Notes under the pieces: model-generated
Database searches by the model: none
Told to the model about the DNA's origin: nothing
What the model saw: only the letters and a program-made list of their open reading frames with translations
Translations under genes and position numbers: made by a program
DNA from: Peptoniphilus_A sp001811425
GTDB lineage: Bacteria > Bacillota > Clostridia > Tissierellales > Peptoniphilaceae
Direction: 5' to 3'
Length of the DNA: 28,570 nt
Assembly (NCBI RefSeq): GCF_001811425.1
Contig: NZ_KV804682.1
Span: 1-28,570, forward strand
In this document: positions 22,254 through 28,570 of the stretch, in pieces
How the letters are laid out: each line of letters opens with the position of its first letter
Position numbering within the stretch: position 1 is the first letter of the stretch

Positions 22254-23183
22254 TTAACTATTTTTAAAATTTTCTTTTAGGTCTTTGTAGTCATTCATAA
22301 TATTTTCTATTATATCTCTTACACTTTCCACTTTATTTAAATACTCGTAGCCTTCCCCTGCCATGACAGAGCCCCATTCCACATCTCCATCTCTTACAGC
22401 TTTATAGCTAGAGCCTGCAGCATACTTTTCAAATTCTTCTTGGTCAAGCTTATTTAATTCGATCTCCAAAAGTTTATCAGCCAACTTATTTTTATAGCAC
22501 CTTATTGGATGAGGCGTCGTAATTCCTGTGACAATTGTGTCCCTATCTGTGGCTTCAAGAAGAGTCTTTTTAAAGTTTTCGTGGACTGGTGCTTCTTCTG
22601 ACACCAAAAATCTCGTGCCCATTTGCACTCCACTTGCCCCCAAAATTTCCGCAGCCAAGATGTGTCTTGCCGTGTAAATTCCTCCAGCAGAGATCACCGG
22701 AATTTTTACAGAGTCACAAATTTCTGGTAGAGCTGGGAAAGTGTTGAGCTTTCCTATGTGTCCCCCTGCTTCTGCACCTTCAAAGACGCAGGCAGTGGCA
22801 CCTAGGCTTTCAACTTTTTGCGCCATCTTTTTGTTGGCAATAATAGGAATTACCTTTAGACCCTTATCTAGCCAGTAGTCAAAATATTTTTGAGGATTTC
22901 CTGCACCACAAGTTATAATTTTTACTCCCTCTTCAACAACAATTTTATTGAGCTCGTCAATGGCTGGGTGAATCATTACCATATTTACGCCAAAGGGCTT
23001 GTCTGTCATCTTTTTTATTTTTCTTATTTCTTCTCTAACGACCTCTGGACTAAAGCCGCCTGTTGCTATCATGCCAAGACCACCAGCTTCTGAAACCGCA
23101 CCTGCAAGCTCTGATGTAGAAATATTTGCCATAGCTCCCTGCAAAATTGGATACTTAATATTTAATAGATGGGAAATTTTCAT
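22254..23183 (-). CDS. FabK-like enoyl-ACP reductase / nitronate monooxygenase family flavoprotein
   Basis: A 309-residue FMN-dependent TIM-barrel protein. YPILQGAMA (11-19), GGLGMIATGG, KPFGVNM, TCGAGNP, GAEAGGHIGK with H142, ISAGGIY and MGTRFLVSEE follow the order seen in FabK (enoyl-ACP reductase II) and nitronate monooxygenases. Length and the GAGNP and EAGGHIG motifs favour FabK, which reduces trans-2-enoyl-ACP in fatty acid elongation, but no fab genes are adjacent, so the alternative is open. ATG 23183 follows GGAGGTAAAA; a TTG four codons upstream would include that site and is unlikely. Two palindromic repeats lie directly upstream. Confidence 0.82.
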   Translation of the reverse strand: MKISHLLNIKYPILQGAMANISTSELAGAVSEAGGLGMIATGGFSPEVVREEIRKIKKMTDKPFGVNMVMIHPAIDELNKIVVEEGVKIITCGAGNPQKYFDYWLDKGLKVIPIIANKKMAQKVESLGATACVFEGAEAGGHIGKLNTFPALPEICDSVKIPVISAGGIYTARHILAAEILGASGVQMGTRFLVSEEAPVHENFKKTLLEATDRDTIVTGITTPHPIRCYKNKLADKLLEIELNKLDQEEFEKYAAGSSYKAVRDGDVEWGSVMAGEGYEYLNKVESVRDIIENIMNDYKDLKENFKNS

Positions 23184-23200
23184 TTTTACCTCCAAAATTT

Positions 23201-23253
23201 ATAAATTTTTTAATCTTTTAAGATTGATAAATTTTTTAAATCTTTCGAGATTT
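23201..23253. repeat. Two tandem palindromic units upstream of the FabK-like gene
   Basis: Unit 1 holds AATCTTTTAAGATT (23212-23225, perfect palindrome) and unit 2 AAATCTTTCGAGATTT (23238-23253, arms AAATCT/AGATTT). Each is preceded by ATAAATTTTTTAA, so the whole is a 27-bp direct repeat. The position, 30-70 bases before the start codon on the minus strand, fits a double operator or leader hairpins. Confidence 0.55.
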
Positions 23254-23395
23254 TATTTTTAAATTTACATTTTATACTTACCCTAAAAGCAAATTTCATC
23301 ACTTAATGGCATTTTCTTTATTTTAAACCGTTTTCAAATTTGTAGCTTTGTATAAATATCATACAATTTTTCGCCCCAATATCCTTTTTATTTAA

Positions 23396-23424
23396 TTGAC
23401 ATTTGATATTAGTTATTGTAATAT
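23396..23424 (+). promoter_or_regulatory. Promoter of the TAXI TRAP operon
   Basis: A perfect TTGACA (23396-23401) and TAATAT (23419-23424) with TG two bases before it are 17 bases apart. RNA would start near 23431, leaving a leader of about 60 bases. The stretch 23254-23395 between this and the FabK-like gene repeats is AT-rich and holds nothing else I can name. Confidence 0.65.
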
Positions 23425-23489
23425 AAAAATAGCAAATAAACATTTTCATAAAATTTTAGTTTATTTGAATAATGTCAAGGAGGATTATT

Positions 23490-24554
23490 ATGACAAAGAA
23501 AAAATTTATGACACTCATGATGCTTATTGCTTTGGTTGCAGTTACTTTAACTGCTTGTAGCGGCGGCGGAAACAAAAAAGAAGAACCTGCTAACAATGCT
23601 ACAAAAACTGAAGAAAACGCAAAGACAGAAGAAGCTTCTGGCGAAATGAAAGCTGAAGGTTTAATGGAAACTAAAGGCGGATTCATGTCAGTTGCAACAG
23701 GTGGTACTGGTGGTACATATTATCCACTAGGTGGAGCACTTTCTAACATTCTTAATAATGCAGGTGTTAACTACACAGCTACTGCACAAGCTACTGGTGC
23801 TTCTAAAGAAAATGTTGAACTTGTTACTAAGGGAGACGCAGAAATCGCATTTATTCAAAACGACGTTGCTTACTATGCACTAAACGGTACTGATACTTTC
23901 GAAGGACAAAAGAAACCTTCTCTAAGAGGTCTATGCTGTCTATATCCTGAAATCGTACAAATAGTTGCTTCTGATGAATCAGGAATTAAAACTATTGACG
24001 ACTTAAAGGGCAAGAGAGTTGCTGTTGGTGCTCCAGGTTCTGGTGTTGAAGTTAACGTAAAACAAATTCTTGATATCCACGGAATCACTTATGATGATTT
24101 AGGAAAAGTTGACTATCTATCTTTCGCAGAAGCTGCTGACCAAATTAAATCTGGTCAAATTGATGCAACATTCTTAACTGCAGCAATTCCATCTTCAGCT
24201 ATTACTGAACTAGCAACTACTCATGATGTTCACCTAGTTCCAATTGCAGAAGATAAAGCTGAAGCTCTTATCGCAAAATATCCATTCTATGTTAACCTAC
24301 ACATCACTCCTACAGAATACAAGGGACAAGACCAAGAAATCTCTGTAGTAGCAGTACAATCAATGCTAGCTGTTGATGAAAGAATGGCTGAAGAAGACGC
24401 ATACAATATTGTTAAACTTTTATTCGAAAACCTTGATACTATGAAGGAATCTCACGCAAGAGGTGGCGACATCGCTCTTGATAAAGCTCTTGACGGTATG
24501 AGTATTGAAGTTCACCCAGGTGCACAAAAATATTTCGATGAAGTTAAAAAATAA
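23490..24554 (+). CDS. TAXI-family TRAP transporter substrate-binding lipoprotein
   Basis: A 354-residue extracytoplasmic binding protein. It has a lipoprotein signal with lipobox LTAC (C23), a Glu/Lys/Ala-rich linker of about 35 residues, and a TAXI (TRAP-associated extracytoplasmic immunogenic) domain beginning at FMSVATGGTGGTYYPLGGAL and continuing with IAFIQNDVAYYA and GKRVAVGAPGSGVEVN. It captures a small organic solute, such as a carboxylate or amino acid, for the fused permease downstream; the ligand is unknown. ATG 23490 is chosen because AAGGAGGA (23477-23484) sits just upstream; an ATG at 23472 would put that site inside the gene. Its stop shares one base with the next ATG (TAATG). 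Confidence 0.94.
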   Translation: MTKKKFMTLMMLIALVAVTLTACSGGGNKKEEPANNATKTEENAKTEEASGEMKAEGLMETKGGFMSVATGGTGGTYYPLGGALSNILNNAGVNYTATAQATGASKENVELVTKGDAEIAFIQNDVAYYALNGTDTFEGQKKPSLRGLCCLYPEIVQIVASDESGIKTIDDLKGKRVAVGAPGSGVEVNVKQILDIHGITYDDLGKVDYLSFAEAADQIKSGQIDATFLTAAIPSSAITELATTHDVHLVPIAEDKAEALIAKYPFYVNLHITPTEYKGQDQEISVVAVQSMLAVDERMAEEDAYNIVKLLFENLDTMKESHARGGDIALDKALDGMSIEVHPGAQKYFDEVKK

Positions 24555-25087
24555 TGAATGGTAGAAATAAAGAGGGCATTGGAAAGAAGTTTTTCTTTCC
24601 AATTCTCTTTATTATAATAGTTTTTTTTATTTTATCCTTTGTGAAAATCGACGCAATAATAATAAAATCTTACTTTAATGGAGACCTATTAAAGATAGAA
24701 CACTTAAAGGATAAGGAAAGGTTCGGCATAGTCTATACCCATTCCGTTGAAAGGTCAGAGACTAGTGAATGGTATGAAGTTCGCGATGGCAAATTAATAC
24801 TTATGGAACAAAGATATCGCGACCAAGGTGCAGGTCTTCCTGTAAATTTAATATACAAGTTTAAATACACCGATGACGGTAGTTTTTGCCTATATGATAT
24901 GAACGTTCCCTTTGAAACTGTTGTTTATAGGACTGGGGCTGTCATAGCAAATCACAAACTTGTTATCAATGGAAGGACCACTCCCTTTTTAGATTTTTCT
25001 GAACCGAGAGAAGCTTTAGAATTTTCTACTGAACACATCTCACTTTTACAATACGCACTAAGGAGGTGCCAAATTGAGCGAAGATAA
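24554..25087 (+). CDS. DUF1850-family membrane-anchored protein of the TRAP operon
   Basis: A 177-residue protein with a single N-terminal membrane segment (about 12-33) and an extracytoplasmic domain. The block YTHSVERSETSEWYEV (61-76) and the later QRYRDQGAGLP are typical of DUF1850, a family often encoded between TAXI binding proteins and fused TRAP permeases. The role is not known; it may be an accessory subunit replacing or assisting the DctQ part. It starts on TAATG with the binding-protein stop, and its own end overlaps the permease start by 14 bases, so all three genes are translationally linked. Confidence 0.87.
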   Translation: MNGRNKEGIGKKFFFPILFIIIVFFILSFVKIDAIIIKSYFNGDLLKIEHLKDKERFGIVYTHSVERSETSEWYEVRDGKLILMEQRYRDQGAGLPVNLIYKFKYTDDGSFCLYDMNVPFETVVYRTGAVIANHKLVINGRTTPFLDFSEPREALEFSTEHISLLQYALRRCQIERR

Positions 25088-27158
25088 AAAATTAAATGAA
25101 AATTTAGAATCTGAAGAAATAAAAACAGAGGATTCAAAACTAGATTCACAAGATCCGTCTTCTGAAGCTAGTTTTACTAAGACTGCTGAAGAACTTGGTG
25201 CAATGAATGTTGATGAATTAATGGAACAATACGACCTTGAAACTAGTAAGCTTCGTAAGTTAACTGGCAAGGTTGCTCTATTCATTACAATCGTTGCAAT
25301 TTTAATGTCTGCTTTCCATTTATTTACAGCATGGCATGGTACACTTTTAGCTATGAAGCAAAGATCTCTTCACTTAATCTTTGCCTTTACTCTTGGATTT
25401 GCACTTTATCCAGGATTTAAAAAGTCATCAAAAGATAAAATTGATATCACTGATTGGCTACTTATTATTTTATCAGTTGGAGTATGGGGCTACATATTCT
25501 TTAATGTAGAAGCAATTGCCCTTAAGGGTGGTCAAATGTCCACTACTGATATGGTGCTTGGTGTTCTTGCAGTTCTACTTACTCTTGAAGTTACAAGAAG
25601 AGTCGTAGGACCAGAACTTCCTATCGTTACTATAGTATTCCTACTATTTGCTTACTTCGGCAGACACATGCCAGGTATATTTGCCCACAGAGGATTTAAT
25701 GTTACTAGAATTGTTTCACACATGTATATGACTACTGAAGGTATTATGGGTACACCTCTTGGAGTATCTTCTACTTTCGTATTTATGTTTATACTATTTG
25801 GATCCTTCCTAGACAAAACTGGTGTTGGCGAATTCTTTATAGACTTTGCTTACGCTTTAACTGGTTCTACAAGATCAGGTCCAGCTATGACATCAGTTCT
25901 TTCTTCAGGACTTATGGGTTCAATCTCAGGTTCATCTGTAGCTAACACAGTTACTACTGGTGCCTTCACAATTCCACTAATGAAATCAGTTGGTTACAAA
26001 CCTCACTATGCAGGTGCCGTAGAAGCTACTGCATCTACTGGTGGACAAATCATGCCTCCAGTAATGGGAGCTGCTGCCTTTATCATGGCGGACTTCACTG
26101 GTTTCCCTTACATTTCAATTGTTAAGGCTGCAATTATCCCAGCTGTTCTATACTATATAGCTGTTGGTACAATGGTTCACTTGGAAGCTTGTAAACTTGG
26201 CCTTAAAGGTATGCCTAGAGAATCACTTCCAAAGGTTTCAAATATTTTAAGAAAACAAGGTTATTTAACTCTACCTCTTATCGCAATCATCTTCATGTTG
26301 GTTAAACAATATCCACCAACAATGGCTGCTTTAACTGGTATAGTAATTGGCGTTATAGTTGCCATGACAGTATCTCTTATTAAAAAAGATAATTCCTTTA
26401 CTCCTAAAGATATTCTTGGAGCAATGGAAGCAGGTGCTAAGGGTGCCGTTGGTGTAGCTTGTGCCTGTGCTTGTGCTGGTATGATCGTAGGTGTTGTAAC
26501 ACTTACTGGTTTCGGTCTAAAGATTGCAGAAGTAATCGTACAAATAGCTCAAGGTAGACTAATCCCTACACTACTTCTTACAATGATATCTTCAATTATC
26601 CTTGGCATGGGACTTCCAACTACTGCAAAATACATCGTACTTGCAACAATGGCTGTTCCAGCAATAACAAAACTTGGTGTAAACTTAATGTCAGCCCACC
26701 TATTTATCCTATACTTTGGTGTAGTTGCCGACGTTACTCCTCCAGTAGCCCTAGCTGCTTACGCAGGAGCAGGTATCGCAGGTGCAAACTCAATGAAGAC
26801 TGGTTTCCAAGCCTTCAAGCTTGCCATAGGCGCCTTCATAATACCTTACATCTTTGTTATTAACCCACACTTAATAATGGTAGATTCCATAGTAGGAACA
26901 ACAGTAAATTGGCTTCCAGTAACAGCTGCTCTACCAACAATTGTAACTGCACTTATTGGTACAATTTGCTTGGCAGGTACAGTTGAATCTTATCTATTTG
27001 GAAACCTAAGAATATGGCAAAGAATTATACTTCTTTTAGCTGCTTTCGCACTACTTGATCCAAAGCTTCTTACTGACGCAATTGGACTTGCTGCTCTAGC
27101 ATTTATCTTTGTAACACAAAAAATGCTAAATAAAAATAAACCAGCAGCTACTGCTTAA
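25074..27158 (+). CDS. TAXI-type TRAP transporter fused permease (DctQM-like)
   Basis: A 694-residue membrane protein carrying both TRAP membrane parts in one chain. Residues 1 to about 62 are an acidic cytoplasmic tail. Segments from about 65 to 160 correspond to the DctQ-like part, and from about 165 onward to the DctM-like large subunit with more than ten helices. Family marks are GLMGSISGSSVANTVTTGAF, TASTGGQIMPPVMGAAAF, GMGLPTTAKYIV and VADVTPPVALAAYA. It should import the solute delivered by the binding lipoprotein using an ion gradient, commonly sodium. The start is TTG at 25074, fixed by AGGAGGTG (25061-25068). A Cys-rich ACACACA stretch lies in one helix (residues about 463-469). It is the last gene of the operon. 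Confidence 0.94.
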   Translation: MSEDKKLNENLESEEIKTEDSKLDSQDPSSEASFTKTAEELGAMNVDELMEQYDLETSKLRKLTGKVALFITIVAILMSAFHLFTAWHGTLLAMKQRSLHLIFAFTLGFALYPGFKKSSKDKIDITDWLLIILSVGVWGYIFFNVEAIALKGGQMSTTDMVLGVLAVLLTLEVTRRVVGPELPIVTIVFLLFAYFGRHMPGIFAHRGFNVTRIVSHMYMTTEGIMGTPLGVSSTFVFMFILFGSFLDKTGVGEFFIDFAYALTGSTRSGPAMTSVLSSGLMGSISGSSVANTVTTGAFTIPLMKSVGYKPHYAGAVEATASTGGQIMPPVMGAAAFIMADFTGFPYISIVKAAIIPAVLYYIAVGTMVHLEACKLGLKGMPRESLPKVSNILRKQGYLTLPLIAIIFMLVKQYPPTMAALTGIVIGVIVAMTVSLIKKDNSFTPKDILGAMEAGAKGAVGVACACACAGMIVGVVTLTGFGLKIAEVIVQIAQGRLIPTLLLTMISSIILGMGLPTTAKYIVLATMAVPAITKLGVNLMSAHLFILYFGVVADVTPPVALAAYAGAGIAGANSMKTGFQAFKLAIGAFIIPYIFVINPHLIMVDSIVGTTVNWLPVTAALPTIVTALIGTICLAGTVESYLFGNLRIWQRIILLLAAFALLDPKLLTDAIGLAALAFIFVTQKMLNKNKPAATA

Positions 27159-27190
27159 TCTTAATTAAAAAATAATTTTGAAAAGATTTT

Positions 27191-27229
27191 AATATCTGTT
27201 GGGGAGAAATCTCCAGCAGGTATTTTTTT
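27191..27229 (+). terminator. Terminator of the TAXI TRAP operon (first copy of a hairpin repeat)
   Basis: AATATCTGTTGGGGA pairs with TCTCCAGCAGGTATT around a GAAA loop, about 15 pairs with some G-U, followed by a run of seven T's. Confidence 0.85.
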
Positions 27230-27345
27230 GTGGCTCTATAATATCTGTTGGGGAGAAAATCTCTAAAAGATATTTTTTGCAAAAATTGGCTCTATAATAT
27301 TTTTGGGGATTAAATCTCTAAAAAATATTTCGCAAAAAATTGCAC
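27191..27345 (+). repeat. Three degenerate tandem hairpin units after the TRAP operon
   Basis: Units begin at about 27191, 27240 and 27296 (spacings 49 and 56). Each has an AATAT 5' arm, TTGGGGA, an A-rich loop, TCTC and an ATATT 3' arm; copies 1 and 2 are followed by GGCTCTATA, and copy 3 by GCACCTATA. Copy 1 is a good terminator, copy 2 has an internal loop, and copy 3 is the most AT-rich. The remaining bases to 27420 hold nothing else recognisable. Confidence 0.75.
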
Positions 27346-27426
27346 CTATAGCCTTGATTCATTCTTAAATAAACAAAGACATAAGTGCAAAAATTTTCAT
27401 TTAAAATTTATTATAGCTTAACATAA

Positions 27427-27450
27427 AAAAGGAGCCCAAGGACTCCTTTT
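27427..27450. terminator. Bidirectional terminator between TRAP operon and GcvT-family gene
   Basis: AAAAGGAG (27427-27434) pairs with CTCCTTTT (27443-27450) around an eight-base loop. T-rich tails exist on both strands, and the minus-strand side ends the GcvT-family gene ten bases after its stop codon. Confidence 0.8.
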
Positions 27451-27459
27451 ATTCTTATC

Positions 27460-28470
27460 TTATCCTCTTACTCTTTCATTTTCCTTGTCATAGAAAACTC
27501 TGTCGCATAATTTTGCCTTTAGGCTGCCAACCTTAGCTTTAATTTCAACTTCTTTTCCTTCCACTGCACATTCCTTTTCAATTAAGCAGTAGCCAATAAA
27601 TTTTTCAAGAGTGTAGCCGTAAGTGAATTTAGTAACCTTGCCGATTTCCTTACCATCACATAGAACTGGGTCTCCTGCTTCAACTTGACCTTCTTCTAAA
27701 AGTTCAAAGCCGAAAAGATCTCTCTTAATATTTCCCTTTGCCTTTAGAAGTTCATCCTTGCCAATGAAGTCGCTGTCCCAGTGAACTGTCCAGCCATAGC
27801 CAACTTCAAGAGGATTTGTGCCTTCAAGGTCGCTCATAAGAACGTAGCCCTTTTCTCCTGGCAAACTTCCAATAATTACATCAGTGGTAATATTAACTAA
27901 GCCAAATTCCTTGCCGCATTCCTTAATTTTTTCTTCAAGAACTTCCTTCTTGCTACTTTCAACATAAAGTTCATAGCCAAGTTCGCCTGTGAAACCTGCC
28001 CTTGCAACCATAATATCTAAGTCGCCAACAGTGTTGTCTTCAATAGTGAAGAACTTCATAGAAGAAAGGTCCTTGTCCACAATTTTATTTACAAGATCTC
28101 TTGACTTTGGACCTTGAAGAGCAAACATAGTTAGCTTTGAAGTAATGTCCTTGTAGTCTATATCGCAGCCACCCTTAAACTTGTCAAACCACTTAATCAT
28201 CTTGTCAATGTATAAAGTTGAAATCAAATACTTGTCATCTTCCAACCTAAAAACAATAACATCGTCAATAATTTTTCCCTCTTCATTTAGCATTGTAGTG
28301 TAAAGTGCGTGACCCTTTTTCATATTTTTTATGTCATTTACAAAAACTTTGTCTAAAAAAGTTGCTGCATCCTTACCCTTGACATCTAAAACTTGGTGAG
28401 TGAAATCATAATAACCAACGCCATTTCTAACAGCTTCGTGTTCTTTTCTTCTTAATACATCATTTTTCAT
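27460..28470 (-). CDS. GcvT-family aminomethyltransferase-like protein
   Basis: A 336-residue folate-binding T-protein-family enzyme. It shows YYDFTHQVLDVKGKDA, TTMLNEEGKIIDDVIVFR with the family's Asp-Asp, MFALQGPKSRDLV, AGFTGELGYELYV, and a C-terminal barrel with GDPVLCDGKEIGKVT. In glycine cleavage the T protein passes a methylene unit from H-protein-bound aminomethyl lipoyl to tetrahydrofolate. No gcvH, gcvP or lpd is nearby, and the segment where T proteins have RxExG reads SLPGEKGY, so a different methylated amine donor is possible. It is shorter than typical GcvT (about 360). ATG 28470 is preferred over an in-frame GTG at 28491, because AAAGGA lies between them. Confidence 0.85.
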   Translation of the reverse strand: MKNDVLRRKEHEAVRNGVGYYDFTHQVLDVKGKDAATFLDKVFVNDIKNMKKGHALYTTMLNEEGKIIDDVIVFRLEDDKYLISTLYIDKMIKWFDKFKGGCDIDYKDITSKLTMFALQGPKSRDLVNKIVDKDLSSMKFFTIEDNTVGDLDIMVARAGFTGELGYELYVESSKKEVLEEKIKECGKEFGLVNITTDVIIGSLPGEKGYVLMSDLEGTNPLEVGYGWTVHWDSDFIGKDELLKAKGNIKRDLFGFELLEEGQVEAGDPVLCDGKEIGKVTKFTYGYTLEKFIGYCLIEKECAVEGKEVEIKAKVGSLKAKLCDRVFYDKENERVRG

Positions 28471-28517
28471 AAAATCACTTTCCTTTATCACGTTACAAAA
28501 ATAAATCTCTCACCCCT

Positions 28518-28523
28518 AATATA
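28518..28523 (-). promoter_or_regulatory. Candidate -10 element of the GcvT-family gene
   Basis: TATATT reads on the minus strand about 50 bases ahead of the start. No clear -35 was found. The region lies between the gene and the mobile-element hairpin at the window edge. Confidence 0.25.
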
Positions 28524-28549
28524 CCCTCAAAAGTTTTTTAAAAATCATA

Positions 28550-28570
28550 ACCACCGGCTAAGCCGGTGGT
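28550..28570. mobile_element. Probable end hairpin of an IS200/IS605-family element, cut by the window edge
   Basis: ACCACCGGCT (28550-28559) and AGCCGGTGGT (28561-28570) form a 10-bp perfect, GC-rich stem in otherwise very AT-rich DNA. Such CCGGC-type hairpins near a tip are typical of IS200/IS605 elements, which TnpA recognises as single-stranded DNA. The rest of the element would lie past the right edge. A terminator is less likely because no T-run is visible before the edge. Confidence 0.55.

Noticed and set aside
27191..27345. CRISPR-like array of three repeats
   Set aside because: Copies diverge, spacing varies, each unit is itself a hairpin with T's, and there are no unique spacers or cas genes.

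Overview
The window looks like a chromosomal segment of a low-GC, AT-rich, Gram-positive anaerobe, most likely a Tissierellia/Peptoniphilaceae-type organism (Peptoniphilus, Anaerococcus and Finegoldia relatives). This rests on the base composition, strong AGGAGG-type ribosome binding sites, the clostridial short form of ThiC, TPP riboswitches, an SLH-anchored surface protein with a C-terminal 'SHWAYYEIIEAS' tail, and TAXI-type TRAP transport. The assignment comes from gene content only, without a phylogenetic marker. Both edges look like the tips of insertion sequences: an IS3-like terminus at 1-27 and an IS200/IS605-like hairpin at 28550-28570. The window may therefore be a whole contig that stops at repeats.

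Layout. 1-4400 (minus) is a thiamin cluster: thiC, then thiW-thiD-thiM/thiE with overlapping reading frames. A TPP riboswitch precedes thiC and a second precedes thiW. ThiC makes the pyrimidine (HMP-P). ThiW probably imports the thiazole, the ThiM half phosphorylates it, ThiD phosphorylates HMP-P, and the ThiE half joins the two. No thiazole synthesis genes are present here. 4458-7315 holds apt (minus) and, divergently, an NhaC antiporter and a formate/nitrite-family channel. 7378-9629 (minus) holds a YwaF/TMEM164 membrane protein, a PaaI thioesterase and DNA polymerase IV; a HAD-IB phosphatase diverges from them at 9707.

10398-13726 (minus) is the most unusual block: histidine phosphatase, a thioredoxin reductase whose NADPH-binding motif is altered, and, one base overlapping, an arylsulfotransferase-like propeller fused to a C-terminal thioredoxin domain. 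The propeller appears to have lost the family's catalytic histidines. I infer a self-contained dithiol relay with a repurposed propeller; this is the best candidate for an undescribed system.

13950-17075 is a 1041-residue secreted beta-helix surface protein anchored by SLH domains. 17144-23183 (all minus) holds a membrane-bound MutS-like ATPase, a D-2-hydroxyacid dehydrogenase, a MATE exporter, a TraX-family membrane protein and a FabK-like flavoprotein, mostly single units separated by clear terminators. 23490-27158 is a TAXI TRAP operon: binding lipoprotein, DUF1850 protein and fused permease. It is followed by three degenerate hairpin repeats. A GcvT-family protein (minus) closes the window.

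No tRNA, rRNA, CRISPR array, prophage or complete transposase was seen. Promoter and terminator calls come from reading motifs by eye, and coordinates of sites are good to a few bases.
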